Counted from the stretch's first letter, positions 1 through 8,638 are shown. The stretch: 64,000 nt of DNA from Pseudomonas nitroreducens NBRC 12694 (GCF_002091755.1 NZ_BDAI01000006.1:124001-188000); one strand, 5' to 3'. The notes: generated by a model not told the origin, from the sequence alone. A program made the numbers and translations.

Positions 1-62
1 AAAGTTTCCGTGCGCAGATGGGGCTGCCCAACCGGCCCTTCGCCGAGAAGGCGCTGCCCTGA
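1..62 (+). CDS. C-terminal end of an unidentified protein (partial)
   Basis: The frame beginning at base 3 is open from the window edge and stops at TGA 60-62, giving a tail that ends RPFAEKALP. A hairpin follows within 10 bases, which fits a gene end. About 19 residues is too little to name the family, and no motif is visible. It is convergent with the epimerase gene on the other strand. Confidence 0.45.
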   Translation, partial: SFRAQMGLPNRPFAEKALP

Positions 63-71
63 TCAGTTAAA

Positions 72-93
72 AAGCCCGGCATGTGCCGGGCTT
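72..93. terminator. Rho-independent terminator hairpin
   Basis: AAGCCCGGC and GCCGGGCTT form a perfect 9-bp stem around an ATGT loop. On the minus strand the stem is followed by TTTTTAAC, so it serves the epimerase gene best. On the plus strand the tail is only CTTGTTGTTC, so termination of the upstream plus-strand gene would be weaker. Confidence 0.8.
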
Positions 94-136
94 GTTGTTC
101 TGGCTCGCGTTCACCTACAACTGCTGGCCCTGGAAA

Positions 137-1120
137 TCAGAGGTAGTCGTTGGCGTGGAACCAGGAAATGGCGCGCTCCAGCGTGTCCTGCAACGGCACA
201 TGCGACTCGAAGCCCAGCTCCTCGCGTGCCTTGCGGCCGTCGAGGAACTGCCCGCCGGCCATCACCTCGATGGCGGTGTCATCGAGCAACGGCATCTTGC
301 CGGTCAGGCGATAACGCCAGCGCCCCAGGGTCGCCAGCGCGCGGGCGCGGTGCAGCGGCATCGGCGTTGGCGCCGGCTTGCCCAGCAACCTGGCGATGGT
401 CGCGGTCAGCTCGGCCATTTCGATGTTGTGCCCGGTGAGCAGGTAACGCTCCCCTACCCGGCCGCGCTCCAGAGCCTTGAGCAGACCGCGCCCGGCTTCG
501 GAAGCATCGATGACATTTCGCCGCCCCGGCACGTAATGCAGCATCTCGTCGCGGCCGATGGCGGTGATCAGGCGGCCGGTGGTCGGGCCGATGTCCAGCT
601 CGCCCAGCACCATGCCGGGAATCCCGATCACCACCGGCAGCCCGCCGCGAGCCTGTTCACGAGCCTGCTCGTCCAGCGCCCACTTGCACATCACGTAGGC
701 GCTCTTGCCGGTGGGCAAGCCTTCGTAGAACAGCCCCTCATGCCCCGGCAACCCCTGCGGATGCAAAGGCATGGCGAACGCCGAGCCGACATAGAGGATG
801 CGCGGCACCCTGGCCTGCAGGCAGGCGGCGTAGAAGTGGTTGGTCAGGTCCAGCGCGCTGGCGACTTCCTCCTGCCAGCGACGCGGCCGCACCGGGTAGT
901 AACCGGCGCTGAAGATCACCGCGTCCAGGCCGCTCAGCGCGCGGGCCATGCCCTGGTGATCGAAGAGTTCGGCCACCCGGCACTCCGGCTCCAGATAGGC
1001 CAGGCGCTGGATCTGCGACGAGGGTCGGTGGATCAGCACCAGTTGATGGCCCGCCGCCTTGATCGCGCGGGCGGCATGGTGGCCCAGGAGGCCGGTGGCT
1101 CCGAGTACAGCGATTTTCAC
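137..1120 (-). CDS. NAD-dependent epimerase/dehydratase (extended SDR)
   Basis: The 327-aa product starts with a Rossmann nucleotide-binding motif, VLGATGLLG, near residues 6-14. An SDR-type active-site segment (LYVGSAF, then SAYVMCKWALDE with a Y-x-x-x-K-like arrangement) follows near residues 115-160. These mark the extended short-chain dehydrogenase family acting on nucleotide sugars or related substrates; the real substrate is unknown. The start is GTG at 1120, preceded by AGGGAG about 6 bases upstream; the open frame extends further upstream but without family similarity. The gene lies just downstream of the M48 protease gene (62-bp gap, same strand), so the two may be co-transcribed. 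Confidence 0.8.
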   Translation of the reverse strand: MKIAVLGATGLLGHHAARAIKAAGHQLVLIHRPSSQIQRLAYLEPECRVAELFDHQGMARALSGLDAVIFSAGYYPVRPRRWQEEVASALDLTNHFYAACLQARVPRILYVGSAFAMPLHPQGLPGHEGLFYEGLPTGKSAYVMCKWALDEQAREQARGGLPVVIGIPGMVLGELDIGPTTGRLITAIGRDEMLHYVPGRRNVIDASEAGRGLLKALERGRVGERYLLTGHNIEMAELTATIARLLGKPAPTPMPLHRARALATLGRWRYRLTGKMPLLDDTAIEVMAGGQFLDGRKAREELGFESHVPLQDTLERAISWFHANDYL

Positions 1121-1182
1121 GGATACTCCCTGTTCACGGGGCAAAACAGCGCAACCATACGCTGACCGATGGCAAAGAGGAA

Positions 1183-2001
1183 TCAGCGAGTCTTGGACTG
1201 CTCGTAAAGCGGCATGACTTTCGGGATAGCCGCCTGCAGGTTGGCCATCCGCGTGCTGTCCGCCGGGTGAGTGCTGAGGATTTCCGGTGGCGCGTCGCCG
1301 CCAGCCTGGCCCATTTTCTGCCACAAGGTGATCGCGGCGTTGGGGTTATAGCCGGCTCGTGCCGCCAGCTCCAGGCCGATCAGGTCGGCTTCGTTCTCGT
1401 TCTGCCGGCTGTTGGGCAACGTCAGGCTGTACTCCACCACCTGATGCGCCAGGTCGACACTGGTCTGGCCAAGGCCCAGCAACTGGCCGCCCAGCCCCAG
1501 GCCAACCTGCTCGGCATAGGCACGGGACATCGCCTCGCGACCGTGCTCGCGCAGCGCGTGAGCGATCTCGTGCCCCATGACGGCAGCGAGTTCGTCGTCG
1601 GTCAACTTAAGCTTATCGATCAGCCCGGTGTAGACGATGATCTTGCCGCCGGGGCCGCAGTTGGCGTTGAGCTCATCACTCTGGATCACGTTGACTTCCC
1701 ACTTCCACGAGGGCGCGTCCGGACGGAAGGCGCCGGTCTGCGGAATCAGCCGTGCGGCGATGGCCTTCACGCGCTTGGCGTCACTGCTGCTGGCATCCAG
1801 CTTGCCGGCCTTGGAGGCCTCGCCAAGGGTCTGCTGGTAGGACTGCGCATACATCTGATCGACCTGCGCGCTGGACAGCATGCTGAACATGGTCTGCTTG
1901 CGATCCACGCCGACGACGCCGCCGCTGGTGGTGTTCACCTGCTGGCAGGCGGTCAGCAGCAGGGCGGCGGCAAGGCCGGCTACACGAAAGACGCTGGGCA
2001 T
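1183..2001 (-). CDS. M48 family zinc metalloprotease, lipoprotein
   Basis: The 272-aa protein has a lipoprotein signal ending LLLTAC, with the lipidated Cys at residue 19. The zinc motif HEIAH lies at 144-148, with the third ligand probably the Glu of NENEAD near residue 204. This is the M48B architecture of E. coli YcaL/LoiP-type periplasmic quality-control proteases. It is expected in the envelope, attached to the outer or inner membrane. ATG 2001 is chosen because AGGAGAG lies 5 bases upstream and the lipobox then falls at the normal distance. No accessory TPR domain is present, unlike BepA. Confidence 0.88.
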   Translation of the reverse strand: MPSVFRVAGLAAALLLTACQQVNTTSGGVVGVDRKQTMFSMLSSAQVDQMYAQSYQQTLGEASKAGKLDASSSDAKRVKAIAARLIPQTGAFRPDAPSWKWEVNVIQSDELNANCGPGGKIIVYTGLIDKLKLTDDELAAVMGHEIAHALREHGREAMSRAYAEQVGLGLGGQLLGLGQTSVDLAHQVVEYSLTLPNSRQNENEADLIGLELAARAGYNPNAAITLWQKMGQAGGDAPPEILSTHPADSTRMANLQAAIPKVMPLYEQSKTR

Positions 2002-2256
2002 GATGCTCTCCTGAATCAATGCATTATCCCGGGGACAGCGCGCATGGTAGGCCCAGCCCCGGCGGCCGGCAACTATCGCAAAAAACGCTGGCACAGCAGG
2101 GAGTTACGGACATTTGAGACCTGCCGCAACGTGCTCGCCGGCGACCGCGGGACCGATGATTGCATTGAGCCATCACCTGCTAGACCGCCCGGTCGACGCC
2201 GACAATCCTGCGACAAGCGGCGAACAGCCGCGTTACAACCCATTACAAGGACCGAT

Positions 2257-2284
2257 TAAGGATTTTCGCGGGTTCTGCCGATAT
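2257..2284 (+). promoter_or_regulatory. sigma28 (FliA)-like promoter of the chemoreceptor gene
   Basis: TAAG at 2257-2260 and GCCGATAT at 2277-2284 match the flagellar sigma factor consensus (TAAA, about 15 bases, GCCGATAA), with a 16-base spacer. It lies 40 bases before the chemoreceptor ATG. The rest of the 323-bp gap 2002-2324 holds no gene I can support; it must also contain the divergent M48 promoter. Confidence 0.6.
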
Positions 2285-2324
2285 AGAAAGACACGCAGGC
2301 TTCTGGCGAATTCCGGGTACCCGT

Positions 2325-4457
2325 ATGAAATTCAAGTCGATCCAGTTTTCCGTGGTTGCGCTGGCCGGTGCCAGCGTTCTGGCGGTGGTCGCCGCACTGG
2401 TCCTGTACGCGCTCTTCGCCGGGTCAAGAACCCAGGCGCTGGTGCAGGATCGTACCCAGGCGCTGCTCGAACAGGTCATCAATGAACGCCTGGTGGCCCT
2501 GGCGCGCGGCCAGGTCGCCCAGATCCAGCGCGAGCTGGAATACCCGCTCACCGTCGCCCGTGACCTGGCCAACACCAACGCCCTGATCGATGCGACCGAC
2601 GCCAACGGTCAGCCGCTGCTGGGTATCGGCCGCGCCGGCATGTCCAACCTGCTGCGCCAGACCGTCGAACTCAACCCTAAGCTGCTCGACGCCTTCGCCG
2701 GCTGGGAGCCCGACGCCTTCGCCGGCAACGACAGCCAGTACTCGGGCCTGCCCGGCTATGACGCCAGCGGCCGCTTCATGCCCTGGTGGTACCGCAAGGA
2801 CGGCAGCCTGACCGTCGAAGCCATGGGCGACACCCTGGAAAGCCAGAAGATGCAGCCCACTGGCGTGCGCGAAGGCGAGTACTACCTGTGCCCGAAGGAA
2901 AAGCACAAACCCTGCATCATCGACCCGGCACCTTACGAGATGGGCGGCAAGATGGTGCTGATGTCCTCGTTCAACGCGCCGATCATGGTCAAGGGCCAGT
3001 TCAAGGGCACCGTCGGCGTGGACCTGTCCCTGGACTTCATCCAGGACCTGCTCAAGACCTCCGACAGCCAGCTCTACAACGGCGCTGGCGAGATGGCGCT
3101 GATCTCCACCAACGGCCGCCTGGTCGCCTACACCAAGGACCCGTCCAAGCTCGGTGAATCCGCCAGCAGCGTGCTGGACGCCAACGAAGTGGCCAACCTG
3201 ACCAAGCTCACCCTCGACCAGCCGCTGACCTCGGTGGACAAGGAGCACGGTCACATCGAGCTGTTCCTGCCCTTCACCATCGCCGACTCCGGCGCGCGCT
3301 GGACCCTGATGCTGCAGCTGCCGCAGGAAGCCGTTCTGGGTGACCTGAACCAGCTGCAGAGCGACCTGAAAGCCCAGCGCGACAGCGACACCCTGGGCAT
3401 GACCCTGGTCGGCCTGCTGATCGCCGCCATCGGCCTGGCCGTGATCTGGCTGGTCGGCCACGGCATCGCCCGCCCGCTGCGCCAGCTGGTCGGCATGCTC
3501 GATGACATCGCCCAGGGCGAAGGCGACCTGACACGCCGCCTGACCAGCGACCGCGCCGACGAACTGGGTTCCATCGCCAAGGGCTTCAACACCTTCCTGG
3601 TCAAGCTGCAGGGCATGATCGGCCAGGTGGTGACCTCGGTGCAGCACGTCAGCGACTCCTCCGAGCACACGGCCGACATTGCCATCCGCACCAACCAGGG
3701 CGTGCAGAAGCAACTGGCGGAGATCGAACTGGTTGCCACCGCCGTCCATGAGATGACCGCTACCGCGCAAGATGTGGCGCGCAACGCCACCCACGCGGCA
3801 GAAGCGGCCAACCACGCCGACCAGGCCGCGCACCACGGCAAGCGCATCGTCGAAAGCAGTTCGGCTGCGATCCAGGCGCTGGCCAGCGAAATCGGCCGCG
3901 CCGTGGGCGTGGTGCAGTCTCTGGCCCGCGACAGCGAGAACATCAACGCCATCCTGGTGGCCATCCGCGGTATCGCCGAACAGACCAACCTGCTGGCGCT
4001 CAACGCTGCCATCGAGGCCGCCCGCGCCGGTGAGCAGGGCCGCGGCTTCGCGGTGGTCGCCGACGAAGTGCGCAACCTGGCGCAGAAGACCCAGCAGGCC
4101 ACCGAGGAAATCCAGTCGATGATCCAGCAACTGCAGAACGGCACCCGCGAAGTGGTGCAGGTGATGCAGCAGAGCCAGGACAAGACCGAGGACAGCGTGC
4201 GCCACGCCGGCGAAGCAGCTCAGGCGCTGGAGTCGATCACTCAGGCGGTGTCGGTGATCAACGACATGAACACCCAGATCGCCAGCGCCGCCGAGGAGCA
4301 GAGCGCGGTGGCCGAGGACATCAACCGCAACGTCAGCAACATCGGCATGGTCGCCAACCAGGTGGCCGGCGGCGCCGACGAAGCCTCCCAGGCCAGCGCC
4401 GAACTGACCAAGCTGGCCGAGCAACAGCGCAGGCTGGTGAATCAGTTCAAGGTGTAG
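2325..4457 (+). CDS. Methyl-accepting chemotaxis protein with Cache-type sensor
   Basis: 710-aa transmembrane chemoreceptor. TM1 is near residues 8-32 and is followed by a roughly 310-residue periplasmic region of double-Cache size. TM2 is near 356-378, then come a HAMP domain and a long helical signalling domain. The conserved hairpin tip (EQTNLLALNAAIEAARAGE) is near residues 550-570. The receptor passes ligand binding to CheA/CheW and is tuned by methylation. There is no NWETF-type CheR-docking pentapeptide; the protein ends NQFKV. By position it corresponds to PAO1 PA4633. The ligand cannot be read from the sequence. No strong Shine-Dalgarno is visible, but the sigma28-like promoter supports this start. 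Confidence 0.93.
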   Translation: MKFKSIQFSVVALAGASVLAVVAALVLYALFAGSRTQALVQDRTQALLEQVINERLVALARGQVAQIQRELEYPLTVARDLANTNALIDATDANGQPLLGIGRAGMSNLLRQTVELNPKLLDAFAGWEPDAFAGNDSQYSGLPGYDASGRFMPWWYRKDGSLTVEAMGDTLESQKMQPTGVREGEYYLCPKEKHKPCIIDPAPYEMGGKMVLMSSFNAPIMVKGQFKGTVGVDLSLDFIQDLLKTSDSQLYNGAGEMALISTNGRLVAYTKDPSKLGESASSVLDANEVANLTKLTLDQPLTSVDKEHGHIELFLPFTIADSGARWTLMLQLPQEAVLGDLNQLQSDLKAQRDSDTLGMTLVGLLIAAIGLAVIWLVGHGIARPLRQLVGMLDDIAQGEGDLTRRLTSDRADELGSIAKGFNTFLVKLQGMIGQVVTSVQHVSDSSEHTADIAIRTNQGVQKQLAEIELVATAVHEMTATAQDVARNATHAAEAANHADQAAHHGKRIVESSSAAIQALASEIGRAVGVVQSLARDSENINAILVAIRGIAEQTNLLALNAAIEAARAGEQGRGFAVVADEVRNLAQKTQQATEEIQSMIQQLQNGTREVVQVMQQSQDKTEDSVRHAGEAAQALESITQAVSVINDMNTQIASAAEEQSAVAEDINRNVSNIGMVANQVAGGADEASQASAELTKLAEQQRRLVNQFKV

Positions 4458-4579
4458 AGCCAGCCCCGCGCGCTGATCCCGTCGGCGCAACTGTCTTCCT
4501 CTGAACGGCCGTGCAAGTGCGTCCCCTTTCCCGCTTGCGGGAGAGGGTGAGAGCGCTGTTGATCCTGCAGGGTGCGTCG

Positions 4580-5191
4580 TCAGGCGGGAGTGAGGCACTC
4601 CGGCCCATTGCAGGTGGGGTCGTTGATGAAGTTCGCCAGCGCCTGCTCGCGCAGCCGCGCCTGGGGCAGCAGGAGCAACTCCATCAGCCGCGCCGTCCCG
4701 GTCTCGTTCGACAGCCACTGTGCCTGCTCGGCGACATCCAGAACCAGTGGCCGACGCATGCCGCCCGCTTCCTGGGTCAGCATCGCCACGCTGTAATAGG
4801 TGTGGCCCTCCACCGGATACGCCTCCCACACGCCCGCGAAGCAGATCAGCCCGCCGCCGGAAACCCAGTGCGGCCGCTTGCGCACGCCGCGCCACTCGTA
4901 GAAGCCGTTGGCCGGCAACAGGCAGCGGCGCTGGGCAAACGCGTCGCGAAACATCGGCTGTTCGGCGATGGTTTCGACGCGGGCATGGGCGGGAGTGCGC
5001 GACAAGTCCTTCAACCAGGCGGGCGTCAGGCCCCAGCGCGCAAGGTCGGCATGGCGAATGCCGTTCTCCTCGCGCAGCATCAGCACACGCGCGCCGGGCG
5101 AGAGACTCCACTGCGGCCGCAGGTCGGCGGGGAAGCCGGCGCTGTCGGCCAGCTCGCGGTTCCAGCGGAACAGGGCGTAGCGGCTGGTCAT
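4580..5191 (-). CDS. SRAP (YedK/HMCES-like) protein with degenerate active site
   Basis: The 203-aa product has the SOS-response-associated peptidase fold motifs: RWGLTPAWLKD near 52-62, ARVETIAEQPMFRDAF near 70-85 and RCLLPANGFYEW at 89-100, which keeps the catalytic-type Glu99. Family members crosslink abasic sites through Cys2 (MCGR start) and use a His in an HDRMP motif. Here the protein begins MTSRYALF, so Cys2 is Thr, and the HDRMP position reads GGMRRP (143-148), so the His is gone too. ATG 5191 is the only start that puts SRY at the normal N-terminus. It is the last gene of a three-gene operon, 19 bp after the DUF2007 gene. It is probably a non-crosslinking paralog. Confidence 0.82.
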   Translation of the reverse strand: MTSRYALFRWNRELADSAGFPADLRPQWSLSPGARVLMLREENGIRHADLARWGLTPAWLKDLSRTPAHARVETIAEQPMFRDAFAQRRCLLPANGFYEWRGVRKRPHWVSGGGLICFAGVWEAYPVEGHTYYSVAMLTQEAGGMRRPLVLDVAEQAQWLSNETGTARLMELLLLPQARLREQALANFINDPTCNGPECLTPA

Positions 5192-5210
5192 CGGGACTCG
5201 TTGTCGGAAT

Positions 5211-5477
5211 TCAGCAAAGCAGGACGCCTGGGCCGCCTTCGTGATCGTCAGCGGGCCCCGGCAGGGGTTGCGCGGCATTGTACGCGGCGATCAGCTCCCG
5301 CGCCTGCTCGGCCATCTCGTCCTCGACCCAGAGGTGCAACAGCCCCATGCCGGGCAGCTCGCCGATGCCGCCGACCAGGTGACGCCCGCCCAGGTGCGAC
5401 GAAATGCCCTCGTTGGCCAGCATGCCCCCCAGCAGTTCGGCTTCGATCAGGTCGGCAGGTGCGTAGATTCGCTGCAT
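5211..5477 (-). CDS. DUF2007 small protein
   Basis: 88-aa cytosolic protein beginning MQRIYAPADLIEAELL, with the GGMLANEGI and GLLHLWVEDE segments typical of DUF2007 (a putative signal-transduction domain related to PII-like folds). ATG 5477 overlaps the upstream TGA by one base (TGATG), so it is translationally coupled to the CPXCG gene. Its biochemical role is unknown. The C-terminal 20 residues are low complexity (GPADDHEGG). Confidence 0.75.
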   Translation of the reverse strand: MQRIYAPADLIEAELLGGMLANEGISSHLGGRHLVGGIGELPGMGLLHLWVEDEMAEQARELIAAYNAAQPLPGPADDHEGGPGVLLC

Positions 5478-5659
5478 CAATCGTCCTCGCGCTGGACTTC
5501 CAGGGACCATTCCACCCCATCGGTGCGGAGCTGGAACAGGATCGGCCGGCAACACACCGGGCAATCTTCATAGTAGCTCTGGTCGCCCCCGGAGAGGTCG
5601 AGCATGGCCTCGGCCGGCTCGCCGCAATAAGGGCAGGAATAGGCCTGACTTTCGAGCAT
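5477..5659 (-). CDS. CPXCG-motif cysteine-rich small protein
   Basis: 60-aa protein with two Cys pairs, CPYCGE near residues 9-14 and CPVCCR near 33-38. This is the zinc-ribbon-like layout of the CPXCG (Cys_rich_CPXG) family, which presumably binds zinc. It is the first gene of the operon CPXCG-DUF2007-SRAP. The start at 5659 gives the full family length and has GGGGGAA about 7 bases upstream. Its function is not known. Confidence 0.8.
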   Translation of the reverse strand: MLESQAYSCPYCGEPAEAMLDLSGGDQSYYEDCPVCCRPILFQLRTDGVEWSLEVQREDD

Positions 5660-5799
5660 CGCTGGTTCCCCCGTGACTTCCGTTTATAATCGCGCGGTCT
5701 TTTGGGGCGCCCGCCTGACCGATGAGTCGGCGGCATACCCTTCCGGACCGTCTACATCGCGGCCCGACCCGTGATACCCCCGAGCATTCATTAGAGAGC

Positions 5800-6960
5800 A
5801 TGATGGGCGAGTTCGAAGCCATCCGACCGTACAACGACGCCGAAGTCCCGGCTGTCCTGCAGCGCCTGCTGAGCGATGACGCCTTCCTCGGCGCCCTGGC
5901 GCGTTACCGTTTCCCGCGTCTGTCCGGTCCGTTCGGCTGGCTGCTCAGACCTCTTATAGCCCATCGGCTGGCCCGCGAAGTCACCGGCATCCGCAGCGTC
6001 AGCGAGCTGCAGCACAAAGTCGAGCCCTACGTCGACCGGACCATCGAGCACGCCACCGACGGCGTCACCTATTCGGGTGTCGAGCGCCTGCAATCCGGCC
6101 GTGCCTACCTGTTCATCGCCAACCACCGCGACATTGTGGTGGACCCGGCCTTCTGCAACTACGCGATCTACCACGCGAAGCTGCCAACGCCACGCATCGC
6201 CATCGGCGACAACCTGCTGCAGAAGTCCTTCGTCAGCGACCTGATGCGCCTGAACAAGAGCTTCATCGTGCACCGCTCGATCAGCGGTCGCCGCGAGAAG
6301 CTGGCGGCGTACCAGAACCTCTCGGCCTACATCAATCACTCGATCCGAAACGACGGCCAGTCGATCTGGATCGCCCAGGCCGAGGGCCGCGCCAAGGACG
6401 GCGATGACCGCACCGATTCGGCGATCCTCAAGATGTTCCACATGAGCCGCAAGGACGAGCCGTTCGCCGAAGTGATCCGCGAGCTGCACCTGATCCCGGT
6501 GTCCATCAGCTACGAATACGACCCGTGCGACGCCGCCAAGGCCCGCGAACTGTATACCCGCGCCACCACCGGCGAGTACAGGAAGGCGCCAGGCGAAGAC
6601 GACCGCAGCATCGTGCAGGGCATCACCGGCTACAAGGGCCGAGTGCACATCAACTTCGGCGAGGAGATCACCGGTGACTTCGCCGACGCCAAGCAGCTCG
6701 CCGCCGAGCTGGACCGGCAGATCCTCGGCAACTACCGGCTGTTCCCGGTGCACTACCTCGCCTACGAGGCCTCCGACCTGCGCGACGCTGCGCTGAACGT
6801 GCCCCGCGCCGAAACCCTGTTCAAGGCCGAGGAACTGCAGCGTGCGCGCACCGAATGGGAGCGTCGCGTGGGCGAATGCCCCGTGGAGCAGCGCGGCCAC
6901 CTGATCCTGCAATACGCCAACCCGGTGTTGAACCAGTACCGGCTCAAGCCGCAGGTATGA
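5800..6960 (+). CDS. Glycerolipid acyltransferase (PlsC-like domain)
   Basis: 386-aa protein with an acyltransferase core. Block I is FIANHRDIVVDPAF (an NH-x-D variant of the HX4D motif) and block III is AQAEGRAKDGD (EGR), consistent with acyl transfer to a lysophospholipid or glycerol phosphate at the membrane. It is annotated in pseudomonads as a 1-acyl-sn-glycerol-3-phosphate acyltransferase-like protein; the real acceptor is unknown. ATG codons lie at 5800 and 5803; GAGAG sits 1 and 4 bases before them, so 5803 may be the one used. The last codon abuts a terminator. Confidence 0.8.
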   Translation: MMGEFEAIRPYNDAEVPAVLQRLLSDDAFLGALARYRFPRLSGPFGWLLRPLIAHRLAREVTGIRSVSELQHKVEPYVDRTIEHATDGVTYSGVERLQSGRAYLFIANHRDIVVDPAFCNYAIYHAKLPTPRIAIGDNLLQKSFVSDLMRLNKSFIVHRSISGRREKLAAYQNLSAYINHSIRNDGQSIWIAQAEGRAKDGDDRTDSAILKMFHMSRKDEPFAEVIRELHLIPVSISYEYDPCDAAKARELYTRATTGEYRKAPGEDDRSIVQGITGYKGRVHINFGEEITGDFADAKQLAAELDRQILGNYRLFPVHYLAYEASDLRDAALNVPRAETLFKAEELQRARTEWERRVGECPVEQRGHLILQYANPVLNQYRLKPQV

Positions 6961-6986
6961 AAAAAGGCGCCCTCGGGCGCCTTTTT
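6961..6986. terminator. Bidirectional Rho-independent terminator
   Basis: AAAAAGGCGCC, a CTCG loop and GGCGCCTTTTT directly follow the TGA of the acyltransferase. With A and T runs on both sides it can also end the convergent small membrane protein gene. Confidence 0.9.
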
Positions 6987-6997
6987 GCTTCCACTCG

Positions 6998-7282
6998 CTA
7001 CTGGCCCAGCTGCGTGCTGTACCAGCTCACGGCCAGCGCCAGCGTCATGCAGGCAAAGCCGAAACGGTAGAAGAAGCGATTCATCCGCACGGTCGGCTGG
7101 ACGCTGTCCAGGGGGACCGGTGCGATCTCGCTTTCGGCAGCCAGGCGAGCCAGGGCGAGGCGTTCACGGCGGCGGGTGGCCAGCAGCAACCAGCCTCCGG
7201 CCAGGGCGAAGAACAGGGCCAGGTCGTTCACGATACGACCGGGATGGGCCTGGAAAAGACTCCAGAGCGCCTGCAGCGACAT
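6998..7282 (-). CDS. Small two-TM membrane protein, unknown function
   Basis: 94-aa protein with two hydrophobic helices (near 18-36, NDLALFFALAGGWLLLA, and 69-88, FFYRFGFACMTLALAV) separated by a charged loop. ATG 7282 has GGAGG 5 bases upstream, a strong ribosome site that settles the start. No family is recognised. Confidence 0.72.
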   Translation of the reverse strand: MSLQALWSLFQAHPGRIVNDLALFFALAGGWLLLATRRRERLALARLAAESEIAPVPLDSVQPTVRMNRFFYRFGFACMTLALAVSWYSTQLGQ

Positions 7283-7546
7283 CACAACCTCCGCTTCAGA
7301 ACTGCACGCCATCGACTTCGAAGCAAAGCGGGGGTCAGTCTGGACGAACGGGCTTGGCCCGTCATGGATGAGAAACAATGGTCGCGCATTTTATCCGCTG
7401 GCCCTGCCTCGCAGCCAGCGCGTTACGCTTATTTACGACGAGCGTAAAGGTTATCGAGAAATGGTCTAAGACCTCTCCCGCGCTTTGGCACGCTGCTGGC
7501 TTTCACGAAATCTGCCAATCGAAGTCTTTCGCCAAGGAGATTCGCC

Positions 7547-7753
7547 ATGCTCGAAATCGTCCCCCACGAAAACGCCTATCTGATGGAACACCTGGAAGAA
7601 ATCGAAGCCGTCGTCACCGAACTCTCGTTCAATGTCCAGGATGACCATTGGCTGGTCTACACCCAGGCCTGTGGCCACGAGCACCTGGACCTGCCGGAAG
7701 CCGACGAGCGCGTGCGCCTTGTCGAGGTCGACCCGTACCACCAGGCCGCCTGA
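7547..7753 (+). CDS. Small acidic protein, unknown function
   Basis: 68-aa protein, rich in Glu and His (MEHLEEIEAVVTEL; ACGHEHLDLPEADE). AAGGAG lies 8 bases before the ATG and a strong terminator follows, so this is a self-contained gene. No signal peptide or TM helix is present. A Cys and four His residues could allow metal binding, but that is a guess. The 264-bp gap before it holds no other gene I can support. Confidence 0.65.
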   Translation: MLEIVPHENAYLMEHLEEIEAVVTELSFNVQDDHWLVYTQACGHEHLDLPEADERVRLVEVDPYHQAA

Positions 7754-7773
7754 TCCTTCGATCGGCCGCCCAC

Positions 7774-7803
7774 GAAAAAGCCCGGCAGATGCCGGGCTTT
7801 TTC
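7774..7803. terminator. Bidirectional Rho-independent terminator
   Basis: A 13-bp stem (GAAAAAGCCCGGC with GCCGGGCTTTTTC) with an AGAT loop lies between two convergent genes and carries T runs on both strands. Confidence 0.9.
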
Positions 7804-7816
7804 ATTGCCGCCTCGA

Positions 7817-8404
7817 TCAGCGCTGGTTCAGCGTCTGGCCGATGGTCGGGTCTTTGAACACCCGGGTCAGCGCGTCGCTGAGCACTTCGCTCACCAGCTT
7901 GGTGTTGGTCGCCTCGTTGGGCGCCATGCCGAAGCGCTGGTTGGTCGAGGCACCATAACGACCGCTGTAGCGACGGGTGCCGCTCTGCACGTCGGCACGG
8001 AAGGTGGCGCCGATGTCCGCCTCGGTGACGTACATGCCTTCCTTGGGCGACTGGTACTTCAGTTCGGCCAGGGTCAGGGTCAGTTGCGGTGCGTTGTAGG
8101 CGTTGGCCGACGGGGTGAAGCCCAGCAGGCGCACGGCGGTTTCAGCCTGCAGCTGCAGCTTGGGGATCACGTCCTCGCTGCGCACGGTCAGTTGGCTGGT
8201 TTCCGAATACAGGCCGCCACGGGTGCCCAGCGCGGTGCTGGGACGACCGTCGACGACACGTACCACTACCGGCTGGCCCTGGCCAACCGCGGCGACCGGC
8301 CCCTTGAATTCGGGAGTCGGGTTGAGTTGTTGCGGGCTGAGCGCGCAGCCGGTCAAGGTCAGGCTGGCGGCAGCGATAAAGCCGAGCAACAGGCGAGGCA
8401 GCAT
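7817..8404 (-). CDS. YajG-family lipoprotein
   Basis: 195-aa predicted lipoprotein with signal LLLGFIAAASLTLTGC and a lipobox Cys near residue 20. The mature part carries the YajG-type pattern (VVVRVVDGRPSTALGTRGG; LTLTLAELKYQ), seen in outer-membrane lipoproteins with a GNA1162/LptE-like alpha-beta fold. ATG 8404 is preferred over ATG 8410 because GGAGAG is 6 bases from the former and abuts the latter. The function is unknown. It is transcribed away from the long mqo leader region. Confidence 0.78.
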   Translation of the reverse strand: MLPRLLLGFIAAASLTLTGCALSPQQLNPTPEFKGPVAAVGQGQPVVVRVVDGRPSTALGTRGGLYSETSQLTVRSEDVIPKLQLQAETAVRLLGFTPSANAYNAPQLTLTLAELKYQSPKEGMYVTEADIGATFRADVQSGTRRYSGRYGASTNQRFGMAPNEATNTKLVSEVLSDALTRVFKDPTIGQTLNQR

Positions 8405-8638
8405 GCTCATCTCTCCATGGGGTAAGCGATGGCCGGCAGTATACCGGCGGGCAGCGCGGTCAGATAGCGCTTGGCCATTGGACGCAGAACCCGTTCTCAG
8501 GGTTCCCGTGCGCGCGTCGATCGGCCGCCTTGACCCACCCGGAGGCGAGACGCACCGGGACGGGGCACAATTGGCAAATCAAGGGGTGCAGACTAGGAAA
8601 AAAGTCTAAGGTGCAGAGCTTTTTTTTGTGTTTCGCCG

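Noticed and set aside
2424..5111. 895-codon open frame on the minus strand across the chemoreceptor
   Set aside because: It is the antisense shadow of the chemoreceptor gene plus flanking DNA. Its translation is low-complexity G/H/V/D-rich without any domain, as expected opposite a GC3-rich gene.
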